Positions 1 through 12,700 of a DNA stretch of 64,000 nucleotides are shown here, in pieces; the stretch's first letter is position 1, and each line of letters starts with the position of its first letter. Location of the stretch: NCBI GenBank assembly GCA_040954595.2, contig CM082576.2, forward strand, positions 17,360,001 through 17,424,000, in the 5' to 3' direction. This DNA comes from Balanoglossus misakiensis (taxonomy: Eukaryota; Hemichordata). The notes under the pieces are model-generated. The model was not told the DNA's origin. It made no database searches and saw only the letters and a list, made by a program, of their open reading frames with translations. A program made the position numbers and the translations under genes.

Positions 1-1412
1 AGTATTTCTGCGGGATACAACAAGATGGTTCTTTCATCGGTTTTCCGTCCATTCGACAACGTGCATGGTATGAATTTTCAATAGTCGTTGTTCAAAGCGT
101 CGCACACAAATGACAGAAACCACGAAATGGTTGGGCCCCATGAGAACTTGAGAGACTGGGAAAAACATCTGAACGGCATCTACTTTTATGTGGTATTTTT
201 TACTACAAAGCCCATCGTGACTAGCAATTGACGAATGAGAACACAGTCTGCGGATGACTTGGGTTACAATGTGAAATGAACCTTTAATGTAGTACTGATT
301 CAACCATTTATCGTTTGACCAATGTACCTCTGGTTATTAAGAACAAGAACTTTCGTAGACTATACCTGGGCATGGCCGAGTGAGGCAAGCGACAGCAATA
401 CCAAAATGAGTCGAAAATCCATACTGATGAGAAGCCTCGAGCAAAATCGGAATCTGGAAATATGAAAAACAAATCGTAAAATGTGGGACATGTCTTTAGC
501 CATTGTGGCGCTTATTTTTTGGTTTGATTCTAAAAGAATATTTGATTTTCACTGGAATTCGTTTTCGCTGAAAACACTAGAAACATTTTTGAATATGGCT
601 GAGAATTTATTTTCACTATTTCTTGTCAAAGAATAAGAAATAAGAATTTTTACTGGGATTTTATTTTAGCGGAAAAAATGAGTCCAGCGAAAAAAAGTGA
701 AAATAAAGTCCTAGTGAAATTTAAGTAATCTACGTAACAGTATATACGGTCACGTGTCAGACGAGAGCGTTTTCCAAATCTTAGCACAATTTAACCCCAG
801 ACTATACCGCACGCGTCCTACTAATCGATTTCAAAGCGACGGCGTTGGCAAATTTTGCAGAGGTCTGAAACCTGTGACTCATACTTGTAAATATGGAGGC
901 ATATACAATTTGGAAGAACCTACGACAGCGTGAACACTGTAAGTAATAAGGGAGCCATGCATAGACGCGTTGCCACTTACCTCGATGTCTGTGTATTCAG
1001 TTCCGGCACACCGAACGATTTGCGGGAGAATGGTGCTGAAACGTTACGAATGTACCAGTTATATACTTTTTTGCGATGCCCAAAAGCGACTCAAATTGCT
1101 AGCTGAAAGTGGACATTTCATCAAAATTTATTATTGGCTTATGGTGTTCACCCCCGATGGGGTCCGCCTTTCCCATAGCAGGCGATATTGATAAACGTCC
1201 ATGTTACATACTTCGTAGGGTTGAATTATGTGAAATATATTTGCATTTCGCCCTACTGCTACGAAAAACAATCTTTGGGGCTATAAGCAAATGTTACGGG
1301 GTAAGTTATGTATTTGCAAGTCAATAGCTTATTCGTCCGGAAAATAAAAAAGAAATGTTCCTACGCTTTCCTTAAGTTAACAGACGAACAGCTTTTATAT
1401 TGGAAAGACCAT

Positions 1413-1767
1413 TTAAAGGGACAAAGTCTCTCTCCAGCTGCCCCTTTTCCATTAATTATGTTTGATACAAGACACCATTTATGTTAATGTAAATGTGGAT
1501 ATATAGTGAATCAATGATCAACCACACAAAACTTCCATCCCACTTGTATGATATGAGAGTAAAAACTCACTCAAAATGAATAAATGGTAAAGAACGATTA
1601 TTCATTTTGGCGATTTTTTTCACTCTCCTGTCTATAAGAGGGATGGAAGTTGCGTGTGGTTGAATGTTCATTCACTATATATCCACATGTAGAATAACAA
1701 ACGGTGTCTTGTATCAAATATAATTAATGGAAAAAAGGGCAGCGAGAGAGAGACTTTGTCCCTTTAA
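1413..1767. mobile_element. Hairpin MITE family 1, copy 1
   Basis: This is a near-perfect inverted repeat along its whole length. Both ends read TTAA-AGGGACAAAGTCTCTC going inward, with arms of about 170 bp meeting at a centre that contains AAAATGAATAA and its complement. TTAA flanks both ends, consistent with a TTAA target-site duplication. No open reading frame of its own is evident, so it should be non-autonomous. Five more copies occur in this window, all inside TTLL5 introns. Confidence 0.85.
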
Positions 1768-3987
1768 TTGAAAACTTTTACAACAACCAGCCTGATCGAA
1801 GACGTATGGTAGCAGTTTACTGCAAGTACTTTAGCTCGGGGTTTTGCCTGGTATTGTGTGTTGACACCAAAACCATCTCACCAAATATTGAGATATTTTA
1901 ATTTAAGCAGTTTAGGAGCAAAATTGGAATTCGGAAGGCGAATCGGCAGGGAAATGAAAGTCTGATATCCCCACGCAGAAAAAAAGTCCCCGGGCGCCCG
2001 AACAGAATCGCGTTCAATTATGCACGAAGGACCTGTAGCTCTGGTTTTCAGACAAAGACTGTTCAGATCAAATGCCATGAGGCTGATGAGGCACCATACC
2101 TGATACATATTACGTGTCTGGCGGTTCTAAAGTAAAAACATACTCGGAAAACCTTTACCTGGATGTCGAAATATTGCTTGCCCGTCATCTGAAAATGACA
2201 ACGCCGTGGGTCACATGGCCAGATCACGTTATTGATAGTATAGAATTGCTTCCGTGACGATTGATTTATGAAAGCTCGTGTATTGCTCAGCCTGGAACCG
2301 TTAGTTTTCGTTGCACATTTTGAGCACACCCACGCTAAATAGCCACACGTCATTCTAACACACACGGTGTCTTGTGTTGAGGTTAACATTTGCCTGAATT
2401 ATGAAAGAAAATCCATCAATAGTGAATCCACATTTCAATGTTCACTCATCCGCTCGGTAAATTTAATCGTATATCACAAAAAAGGAGGAAAAGCACAGGA
2501 TACTGATAGGGGTCGATGGAACAGTTTTTGACAATGGTAGTTAGATTCTCTTGGATATTTTATGCCGACAATATATGCACAGGTTTCGGATTGAATTTTT
2601 TATCGAAAAATTGAAACGACCATTGGTATTTGACGATATAGGAAGTTCACAAAAAAGAACATTCAATTGATATCTAGGTCTTTGGTGTGACAAAATAATA
2701 TGACCAGAGCCTCTCTCGCTCGCGATTAAAAATGTATTGTCACGACCTCCACCATATGGGGCTGAGCCAATATACACACACCTTGTTAAGTCAATGTTCC
2801 CGACCAGGAATTCACAATTTGGTTGAGTTTATTACATATTCACGAATCGTAGACGAAAATGTGCATTTCAGGAAAGAGAATACTTCAAACATGGTCTCAC
2901 CCAACCTCATTTCTTTACACCAACGAAGATACTTTGTATATCGTTTTGATATAGGATTAGGACCATGAAACTGAAATTTCTTGGCCCAACAGCGCCCTCA
3001 ACCTTATTGTTCACAATCATGCAAAAATCATGCGTGATTGATGACGTATTTATAACGATAATGATATGCATGATTAATTATCCCATAATCCTGTGTCTAG
3101 TGAGCTGATGCGACTGGTTACCATCCCGCCATTCTCAGGATGAGATGTGTCTCTATGATATTGACGGGCATCGAAATCTCGCTGTGCTGACGTCATCATT
3201 CTAGCAATTCTGTAGAATACATGAAAACATGTATATAGAGCCTGTGTGTATGCATGCATGCATGATGTGTGTATCTATATTGCAGTTCGCCTGCAGTAGG
3301 CCTAATGTTTTAATGGACACAGACAGTTTGCAGACTCATTACAATATTCTCAGTCACATATTTTCACTTCGTTATGTAGTAGAGGCAAATCATCCACATC
3401 ATGCATGTGAGTTACTCTTGAAATTACATGGAAAATGTGTGTTGGTACAATATCCATTTAAATAGTGACTTACTTCATTGCTTTGCACTTTATTGATGTT
3501 GATGAATGAATTCAAGCACGGACTAGGATTCAGATTAAGACCCCAAATGAAAAGGTTCAAATATGGCCTCATTTAGTCAAACCGAAGTTTGTGAGAGAAT
3601 GATTTTAAAATGGTTATAATATTTTCACCCAGCGCCCTCGCTGTCGCACTCTGGCACGGGACTTCTAAACTGAAATTCACACAAGAAAAAAATCATCCTA
3701 ATAAAGGTCATCGCAAATGCTGAAACAAACATGGCGTAGAGTGTGTGCCCATGGATTGAGAGTACTGAGTGTGAACATCTTGGATGCATGCTCTCGAACG
3801 ATTCGATTCTGGAACGACAATTTGAAAGCAGGTGTTTTTTTGCGTTGTTAGTCTTTTATTATTGTAAAGTGGTCAAACACATTAAATCAATAGCTTGGAC
3901 GATCTCCGGGTTACACGTCATATGAGTGCTTACGCGAGTTCCGAGGCCAAGCGATCACATAAAGAATAGGCCCAAAGGTTAATATCT

Positions 3988-4800
3988 TAGGCTGCATTCA
4001 CAAACACCTCTAGAGGGGGGGGGGCGGGAGAATTGAGGGGGGGGATTTGAAAAAATTGAGGGTATGTAAGGGGGGGGATTTGAAATAATTTAGGGACTGA
4101 AAGGGGGGGACTTGAAAACTTTAACGACTAAATATTTATTTTGAGTCCACAAAAATGCAGTTTCGCGCCCTTTATTTTACAAAATTTTCTAATGTGGGAG
4201 GGGGACACCCCCTCCCACACCCACCCCCTCCATTCATCAACACCTTTCAATCATTGACTGGTTTATCTAGTGTCCCAGATCAGGGGACTTGCCCCACCCC
4301 ATGATAACTTTGAGCGGCCACGGTTAAATTTGTCCTCCCCAACATACCGGTAGTTGAGTTAATTTGCTTTTGCCGGGTTCATTAAAATGCAACTTTGAGC
4401 TCTGTATTTTAGAAAATTTTCTTACGTGGGAGGGGGGACACCCCCTCCCAAACCCACCCCCTTCAATTCTCGGTTTACAATGTCTCCCAACACAGAATAC
4501 AAATATATGTACTTAAAAAATAAAAACAATGTTCAGTTTTAATACCCACTGATGAGGGGAAACATCAGCTTCAAATTCTTTTAATGGGAGCGCTGTTTTT
4601 CTTTTTACAAGATAGATAGGTGATGTGTTTTGCTCTGTGAAAGAAAATGGGGGGGGGGGTTTCAAAATTTTGGCAGTTCGGAAGGGGGGGGGGATTTGAA
4701 AATATTGGCAGTTCGGAAGGGGGGCGTGTGAAAATTAGCGGTAAAAAAAATTGAATTCTCCCGCCCCCCCCTCCAGAGGTGTTTGTGAATGCAGCCTTAA
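3988..4800. mobile_element. G-run-rich element with long terminal inverted repeats
   Basis: The left end reads TTAGGCTGCATTCACAAACA and the right end is its reverse complement, each followed inward by a long G run (C run on the right) and a GGGAGAATT segment. The interior has several more G runs and the palindromic segment GGGAGGGGGACACCCCCTCCC. A partial copy of the right half occurs at about 59870-60330. No transposase was seen; the superfamily is unassigned. Confidence 0.75.
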
Positions 4801-6241
4801 TAAAACCAATTTGGTGTAGAATTACGTGAGTACGAAACTTCTATGTTGCCCAAAAACCAGCTGTAACACCAATAAGTTTATCAAGTGATGGTTATTGGGG
4901 AAACTATTTTGCAAAAAATCGGCCGAAATTTGAACAAAAAAGTGACGTGGTCGAAGTAGAAAATAAATTTATATATATGCCGAAAGGAATAGACAGTCGT
5001 CGATTACATGTTAATCTCTGGGATTAACGCGACACAGATGGACAGTGGATGAACCACCATCCATCTTAGCTGTACCGTTGGGGGGGGGGGGGGCTGATTA
5101 CCCCCACGGACATCAGCCGCCCCCCCCCCCCCCCATCGGTACAGCTGCGTACCACAGCTACATCCATCTGGGTATCGCATTCGATGATCCCGGAGATTTA
5201 CATGTAATCCATTACTGCCTATTCCTATGGTTATATATTATAATTTATTTTCTATCTTTTCTTTTTCTTTTTAAGGAAGTTCGTCATATTTGCTTCAGCA
5301 TGGTGGTCCGAACAAGTCGATATGAGTGACGAACAGTGGAGTTGATTCTCGTCTCCAGGCTGGTGTCCATGGACCAACCCTTCCATTGGTGATGGGCCTA
5401 GGCCTATATGTCACACTTGTCAACCATTCTTAAAACTGGCAGTCGCCCCGGCATTTTTGGCCCACGTCCCGCCTCACACGAGTCACAGTGCTAAAAGCGA
5501 GACACACATTCTTAACATCAAATTCATTACTTTTAACGAGCTCCAACTTCCAAGCACGTTCGTCATGGACACAGCGTCAATGTCATATAGAACACAGAAC
5601 GCGATGGGTCCCATGGGTCCCTCTCTGCATGCTCTGCTGCCCGCAAGGAAGCTTGATGATGGGCAGGAAGCTATGGCGTCAGAATCTTGGTTCCGCCACA
5701 TCATGCATATATATACGTCAACGTCAGCCGCACCACCCTTTCGTGGCCCGTTTCCGTGAAGTATATACAGGTTTCGACGTCCGCCTTCTGCCAAGAAACC
5801 ATATATAGCGAAATGATATTTTTAAAAGTCGACTGGTGTCATCCCCTCTGTAATTTAAGTTATGCTTTCTTGGCGCACTCCATTATCTGAGTGGGAAGTA
5901 CGTAGTGGCACGAAGAGGGACGAACGTGAAAAAGTTCCATCACACTGCATGGACAGCTTGTAGATCAGAAATATCGAAATAGTTATACTTAAGATGATTC
6001 ACGCATAAAAAGGAAATATTTACACTTTATAGTCAACGGTAGCTATTTTGTAGAAGCAACACTGTTTGTAACCTCAGACACTTACACGACAACGTAAACT
6101 TGTCCCCTTGCCGATTTCTGAGTAGTCATACCCTAATTTGACGTCAGACAGTTTAACTCCCACTTTGTACGTACACTGGTTGAGTCGTAAGGGGAGTGTT
6201 CCTTTTGACAGAATATGTCATGTACATCATTCTGGACCATA

Positions 6242-6247
6242 TATAAA
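6242..6247 (+). promoter_or_regulatory. TATA box of the TGFB gene
   Basis: TATAAA sits 128 bp upstream of the TGFB start codon, within CATATATAAACAC. Transcription would begin about 25-30 bp downstream, near 6270, leaving a 5' UTR of about 100 nt. The call rests on sequence and spacing only. Confidence 0.5.
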
Positions 6248-6374
6248 CACTGGAAGACGGCACAGTTTGTACATAGCTCAGGTCGTATGTATTTTGCTGG
6301 GATAGCGGAATCGACGATTGTAGCAAGATTTCTCTAAAGTCTAACTCCACACATCACTACAGCTACACCAAAAG

Positions 6375-6729
6375 ATGGCTTCTCATCTCAAAACTGTAAC
6401 AGGAATGTTACTTCTTCTTTCGCTGTCTCTACACGTCAGTAACACCAATGCTTCGGAGTGCAATGTCGATTTTGACCAGTATCGGACCAAACGCATCAAC
6501 GCCATACGAGGACAAATTCTGAGCAAACTCGGGCTGGACAAACCACCAGAAGGCGAAGTTCCAGCCACCGTCCCAGACGATGTCATGGCCCTGTACAACC
6601 ACACAGTAGCTCTGCTCAAACAACAGCAAAGAGATCAAAAAGATGAATGTAGAAAGAACGAAGACGAAGACGATTATTATGCCACCGAAGTGACGAGGTG
6701 TGAGTCCGTGGAAGACTGGCCCCTTGAAG
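6375..6729 (+). CDS. TGFB: TGFB coding exon 1: signal peptide and start of LAP
   Basis: This exon encodes residues 1-118 and ends one nucleotide into a codon (CTT GAA G, donor GTAATT). It carries the signal peptide, the LTBP-type cysteine in [10 protein letters not shown] and the straitjacket helix motif [10 protein letters not shown]. An NHT glycosylation site follows (YNHT). Confidence 0.93.
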
Positions 6730-9700
6730 GTAATTCATACTTCGTAGTACTGAACATGTAGGTCTTTTTAGATAAGCTTATCTTCCAACATTGAGTAACG
6801 TAACTTAGAATAGATTGTTAGATTTAGATACGGTTATACCACTAAACTGTGTGTCGATTCAGAAACGTGCTGCGAAATACATAGACTCATACAACTGTGT
6901 GCAAAGACATTTCAACATTAGGCCTTATATATGCAATGGGCAAAATGGCTACAGAATCTGTTGTGCCCAGCCTGCTACATAAACTTTTTGATGCTTTATA
7001 GGGGTAGGGTACTGCTGACAATTGTATATTTGCTGCCTCCGATGCGGCCTCCCAACTCGCCACTCCTGCCATGGTCGGCGGTCGGCACAGACATATTACC
7101 GGATACTCTCACCATACATTACTACTTCTAATACTATTTAGGGCCTAGCGCTTGAGGTCACGCATCGCGTTTAAGGTTAGGCCGAGACTCAAAAAGTTAT
7201 ATTTGTTAAAAAGTATAAAACAAAGTCACCACGAAGGATTCGAGTTTCTCCTCCTGTAAGGATGTGTTGCTGAGATAAACTTCTGTTTTTATTGGGTCAT
7301 TAGTTTCAAACGTAGTACAAGGGTAGGATAGAAAGTGAAGTGGAGAATGAAAAACGGACTGTTGACTACCGAACACTAAGAAATGACCAGAAAAATCCCA
7401 TAGTTCACCATGCGCAGCACTGAATCCCACATTTGACTCTGCAAAACCTAGTTTACCTACAAAATGGCATAAAATGGCCACATGGGGGCGCTATAGCCAA
7501 AAACTTATCGCTCTCTGTAACTACTTTTCATTTGAAAAAAAAATTGATGAGACATTTTTGCTGAACATTTTCAACTGAAATTAAATGTAGTAATACCGAG
7601 CGCAATAATTTTTTGGTCAACAACGTCCTCAAGTGGCCATGTGATGCCATTTTGGTGGTCAACTGTGTGTTTCCCCAGAGTCAAATGTGGGATCCAGTGG
7701 GGAACTCTGGGATTTCTCTGGTCAACTTTTAGTCTCTAGCTGGTGGTCAACAGGCTGTTCCCATTCCTCATTTCACTTTCTATCCTAGTCAATTAGTATA
7801 TTGGGGTTGATTGCAGACGCATGCATACAGAGACATCTACTGCATACATACAACGATGCATGGTTGGGGATGGGAACCAGTGGTAACAGATCACACATCA
7901 TTGTTTTTGTAAACTTACGCATAGAGAGGGGTCTGATGCTGCCCAAGCATCATTAAAAATAATCAGTGACGATATCAAAGAATAAATATTTTTTTGTCAG
8001 AGGTGCCCCAAACCAGCAAAATGGCAATCACGCATTCATGTGACCTCGGGTACACTTCTGATGTTGGCATACTGTAGCATATTAAGAACCTGCGCATGCG
8101 TACTGGCCAGCAAGCCAATACACGACCTCTTTGGGAATATAGGTTGGAGAGAACTGTAAAACAGGGTTCTTACATCTCACAGAACCTGGTCATTCCAGTC
8201 TACCTCGCACTGTATAATTCCAGTGACAAATGGCCTTAGCCTTTAGTAAAATGGTAAAAATTCCAAGGAAAGCATAAACAGTAGGAAAAGAGATACAGCT
8301 GTGGTTCAAGTTTGACATTTTCAACCTTGATAGATTAGAGGCCACAAAATGCTGTTAATTTACTGAGCAATAACGAAGTGTGGACACAAACCAAATTTTT
8401 TTGTCCCAGGGAGGATATTTCGGACCAGAGTCTAGTTTATAATTTATACAGGATAATAACAAAAGTTTTGGATTTCACTGCGAAATATAAGTGGCCAGAA
8501 ATGTGTGTATATGTTTTCTCAAAGCAATATGACCCCAGACAACATTTGATCTGCATTGAAGTAATAACAGCAGGGGTCAGAGGATTTTATGGCGGAATTT
8601 TAACCCCTAGTTGTGTGAAACATACTGAAAGAGAAATCACAGTTTGTATGATGCTTTTCTGTTGGAACCAACTGTGTATTTGATGTCACAGTTTAACTAT
8701 TTAGTGGTGAGCTCAGATGTTTTTCCACGGCAAATATCTATTATCATGTATAATCCAATAGAATGTAAATTTGGCATTTTTTCAAGAATGTTTTGCTCTG
8801 CAGTGAGGCTGTGAAAAGGAAATGTGACATTGAACTGGTCTGTGGTGTAAAAGATTAAAGGTTCTCATATAATAGTATTTCATCTGGATAGAGTGAAGCC
8901 CTGTTCCTCACAGTTACTGCCAGAAGCAGGATTAATGAAGTGTGAAAGATTTGATATTGGAGCATTAAAGCCTCTAGAGCTGCCACTTTTTGCATTATTT
9001 TCATGATTTTATTTTCTAACTTAGATTGGTACATTGAAATAAGCTTACTGATAGGTATACATGAACATCTTATCGACACCAGATTGTGACTACTTGTTGC
9101 AATTTGATCACGCTATGTATTAAATAGGTGCCGCACCCATTTAATAAGCCTCTATACAAACAGGATGCAGCTGTCATGGTTTTTGTCGCCAAGAGATTAC
9201 AAACTGATTGCAAATACGAGTAATATGGCTTAATGGTGAGGATTTTAGAGGATAGGAAATATATTTGAAGTTTTTTATTGTGGAAAAATATGTGATATTT
9301 GGCAGCTCCAGAGGCTTTGAGATATGTAGTGGGATAAAGTTTGGAAAGGCAAAATAAAATCAACTGAGCTTATAGGCTTTGGGGTGTACATACCAATCTG
9401 ACACATGAGTTATCAAACCCTAGGGGTGCCTTTGGTATGACTTTCTAGACAGTAACAAAACTCAACTTCGATAACCCAAGAATGATTTTATGTGCTGTTG
9501 ATTTGGGTGTGGCAAGACACCTCAAACATGTGACAAAACAGGTGTATTCAGGATTTAGATTTTTTGTGTCAAAAGTACATTTTTCTTAGATATTCAGTGG
9601 AATCTGATTGTGTAAAGTACACAGCGATTATTTATACTTTAAAGTCCCAATATGAGATGCATTTTCATGGACATTGGAAAATTAATTGAACAAATGATTG

Positions 9701-12700
9701 AAATACAATGAAGGATTAATTACCCATTTTGCTGCTGAAGGGGATGAATGGAATTTGCACTATCTTATCATTTATATACCTGGCTGGCGATCATCTACAG
9801 TGGCTTTAAGATGTCATCACAGCAAATGCTGAAATGGTGTTTGCATTTGTTAGTATTGAGATCTGTCTCTTTTTATTTGGAAATAGTTAGAAGTTGGGTA
9901 ATAATACATCTCGCTTAATTCCTCTCACACTGAAAATGGCTGTGAAAGGGTTCTTTTGGCATACGACATATGAAGTGTCTGACAATCAGAAGGGTTGGAC
10001 ATAACTTGTCGTGGATTGATCGTAATTATAACATTTTTTTGTTCTTCCCAACAGCTGATCCCTATGCCCAACCCAAACAAGATGCTGGCTACAGTGTTTT
10101 TATCAAGTTTGACCTAGAACCACTAGACAACATTGACATGAGCGCAGTAACACAGGCTGAAATCCGCATGTATCAAATACCCAATGTGTCTCCCACAACC
10201 ACAGAACAGAGAATAGAGTTGCATCAGATACTTGGGCCACGGCGAGGAGACATCACCCCAGAACGCAAATATCTCCATAGTATGGTGCTTAATCCAATGC
10301 ATGGTGGGTGGCTGTCATTTGATGTCTCAACTTTGGTCAAAGAGTGGATGATAAACCCAGGTAAGATGACACAATGGCTCATTTGCTTGTGGAATATACC
10401 GGTAATAATAATACAGTAAAACCAGTCTAAACCGAGTCCTGTCTAATCTGGAAACCTGTCTATAGCGAACACATTTTCCAGTCCCTTTCAAATAGAACCA
10501 CATGTTAAAGGAAGTTTATAAACCAGACATCTCTGCAAACCGAACAATTTCTTCAGTCCCTTTGGTGTTCAGTTTAGACAGGTTTTATTGTACATTTATT
10601 CAGTACCGTACTATTGGCCACCGGCCATACTGTACGCAACAAAAAGATATCAAAGTTTACAGTCACCACAGTCTGCTGATGAAATAGGAATGCTACTTTA
10701 TACAGCACAGTTTTATTCAATTCAAACCCAGACCTACTGCACCAATTCACATTCATGTATATACTCTCTCAATCTCATCTGTACTGGTCACGTACGCCGT
10801 ATTTGCCGCTGACCAGTTTATAGCTCACCCAGTCACCAGAAAGTGATCAGTTCTTGTCACTCGAAAATAGAACCTGTGTATAACAGTTGGTGGATAATAT
10901 CTGATCAGCCGTTCTTGAGATATCAATCATGCTAATACACACACTCGTGCACACAGACAGACACACACACACGCACAAAAGAGGTAACAACAATAAACAG
11001 GAATGTTTGTTGGCATCAATCACCATTTTTTATAACCTATTATTTTCAACACCTAAAGTTGTTATGACAGGCAAAGTATCCATTGTGTAATGATAATCTA
11101 ATTTATATTTGATGTCTTTCAAATGTTTTTAGATTAAAAAAATCTACAGAACCTTGGGGTACACTGCAGTATAAAAGATGATCTAAAATGGGTCTGAGAA
11201 TTGAGCCAGGTTCACTGCAGTCCCCAACACAGACTATGTTCGAACAAGCTAATAAGACATTAAAGTGAACCCGTCATTACGCCACACTTGCGCACTGAGT
11301 CTGTCGATAATTGATTGATTTTACCCACGTTGCCAACGAGTCCCACACAACGACAGCACCAATCAACGGACTCAGTGCGCAAATGCGACGCAACGACAGG
11401 TTCACTTTAACCATTCCAACATTTCACACTAACCTGTGTTTTCTTCAGAAAAAGCTGACTGTGACATTTCTATTGTAGCATCCAATGAAGGAGTGGAGTT
11501 GACTGTCCACTGTCCAGGATTTGAATTTGATGTCGATACAAAGGACCTAGTCCATGGCCACGTAGATCCACTTCAGATAATTATAGCCGGTATGTATTCA
11601 CACATCCTATCATTGAGTAATTTACAGAAAGTGCAATTTCAAACCCTATATAATCAAGGCCTGAAGGGGCAAATGTCATAACTGTATGTGCCTGTTTTTG
11701 TGTGCTCAGTCCGTCTGTCACTGTCTGTCTGTCTTTCTGTCTTAGCATCCCTTTGTGTTGAACCCTTTCACCACAATGGTTCAGTTCAAACCCATTTGTT
11801 TTCAATGATAAAGTTGGACCTCTAAAGAGGGAACTGGTGGTGAACTAGGGTAAAGGCAACACAATTTTTGAATGATTATTTGGAATTGAGTGATTTCTTA
11901 GAAGACATTGCTTTCTTTATTCAGGGGAAATGTTTTAAAGTATTGCATAATGTTGTAAAAAAGTTATATGGGAAATTCCAATTTCACAAACTTTCACTGA
12001 TGTAAAGCAGAACCCACAAATATTATAATTACACAAAAACTGGAAGTGACACAGAAAACTTGTCTTCAGCTGCAGCTGCAATTACAGTCATGCTTATGTG
12101 TTCTGTAACATCGAGATGACACATAACTGGGTAGTGGGCTAGTCTTAGGCCAGCAATCCCCATCTATGACCAGGATGGCCAAGAAATGACCAAAAATGGC
12201 AGAGAAATGTGTGCTTAGAGCAGAACAGCATATTGGCTGCAGCAAAAGCCGTTAAAGTCTCTCCCAGTTCCATCGTATGTTACTCTCTATTCAAATGTAA
12301 TAACATTATGAGGGAATCTGTAATATTCTACTTTGGGGGTATTATTACCATTTTTGGTCAAAAATCACAGAATCTGCTTGTCCAATTTCTTTGAAAATTA
12401 GAATGCAAGTCCCTGTTGTTATTTTGTTGTAAACATTTCGGACCATTTTGACGGGTTTTATAAAGAAAATTCATAGTTGGTATCTTCTCAGACTTCTAGG
12501 TAATACGATTTCCAGTCATAACAAATGATTTATTACTCTCCAGTGACGAAGTGTTATTGGCATACCGGTATCATATAATATAAGAAAATGCTTGCTGTTA
12601 CAAACAAGAATTTATACTGTGCTCATTTCATACAGGAATTGAAAAAGAGAAGAACACAGCCACAACACCCAAACCCAAAGAGGAAGATGGTAGTTATCGA

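Larger units (their letters stand above)
1..6241. other. Intergenic flank upstream of TGFB
   Basis: No coding exon could be recognised on either strand. The stretch holds one copy of the ~350-bp hairpin MITE (1413-1767), a G-run-rich inverted-repeat element (3988-4800), and a short inverted repeat with long G and C runs at about 5065-5150. A segment at 2185-2230 resembles sequences near 29237 and 32139, so it is part of a dispersed repeat. In vertebrates IFT43 lies on this side of TGFB3; nothing resembling it was seen, though short exons could be missed. Confidence 0.6.

Noticed and set aside
5045-5808. Several overlapping frames of about 100 codons on both strands
   Set aside because: They overlap each other in all frames, include G and C runs, and match no family; this is chance openness.
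1-6241. Search for IFT43, the vertebrate neighbour of TGFB3 on this side
   Set aside because: No frame on either strand resembles it; it may lie outside the window or be unlinked.
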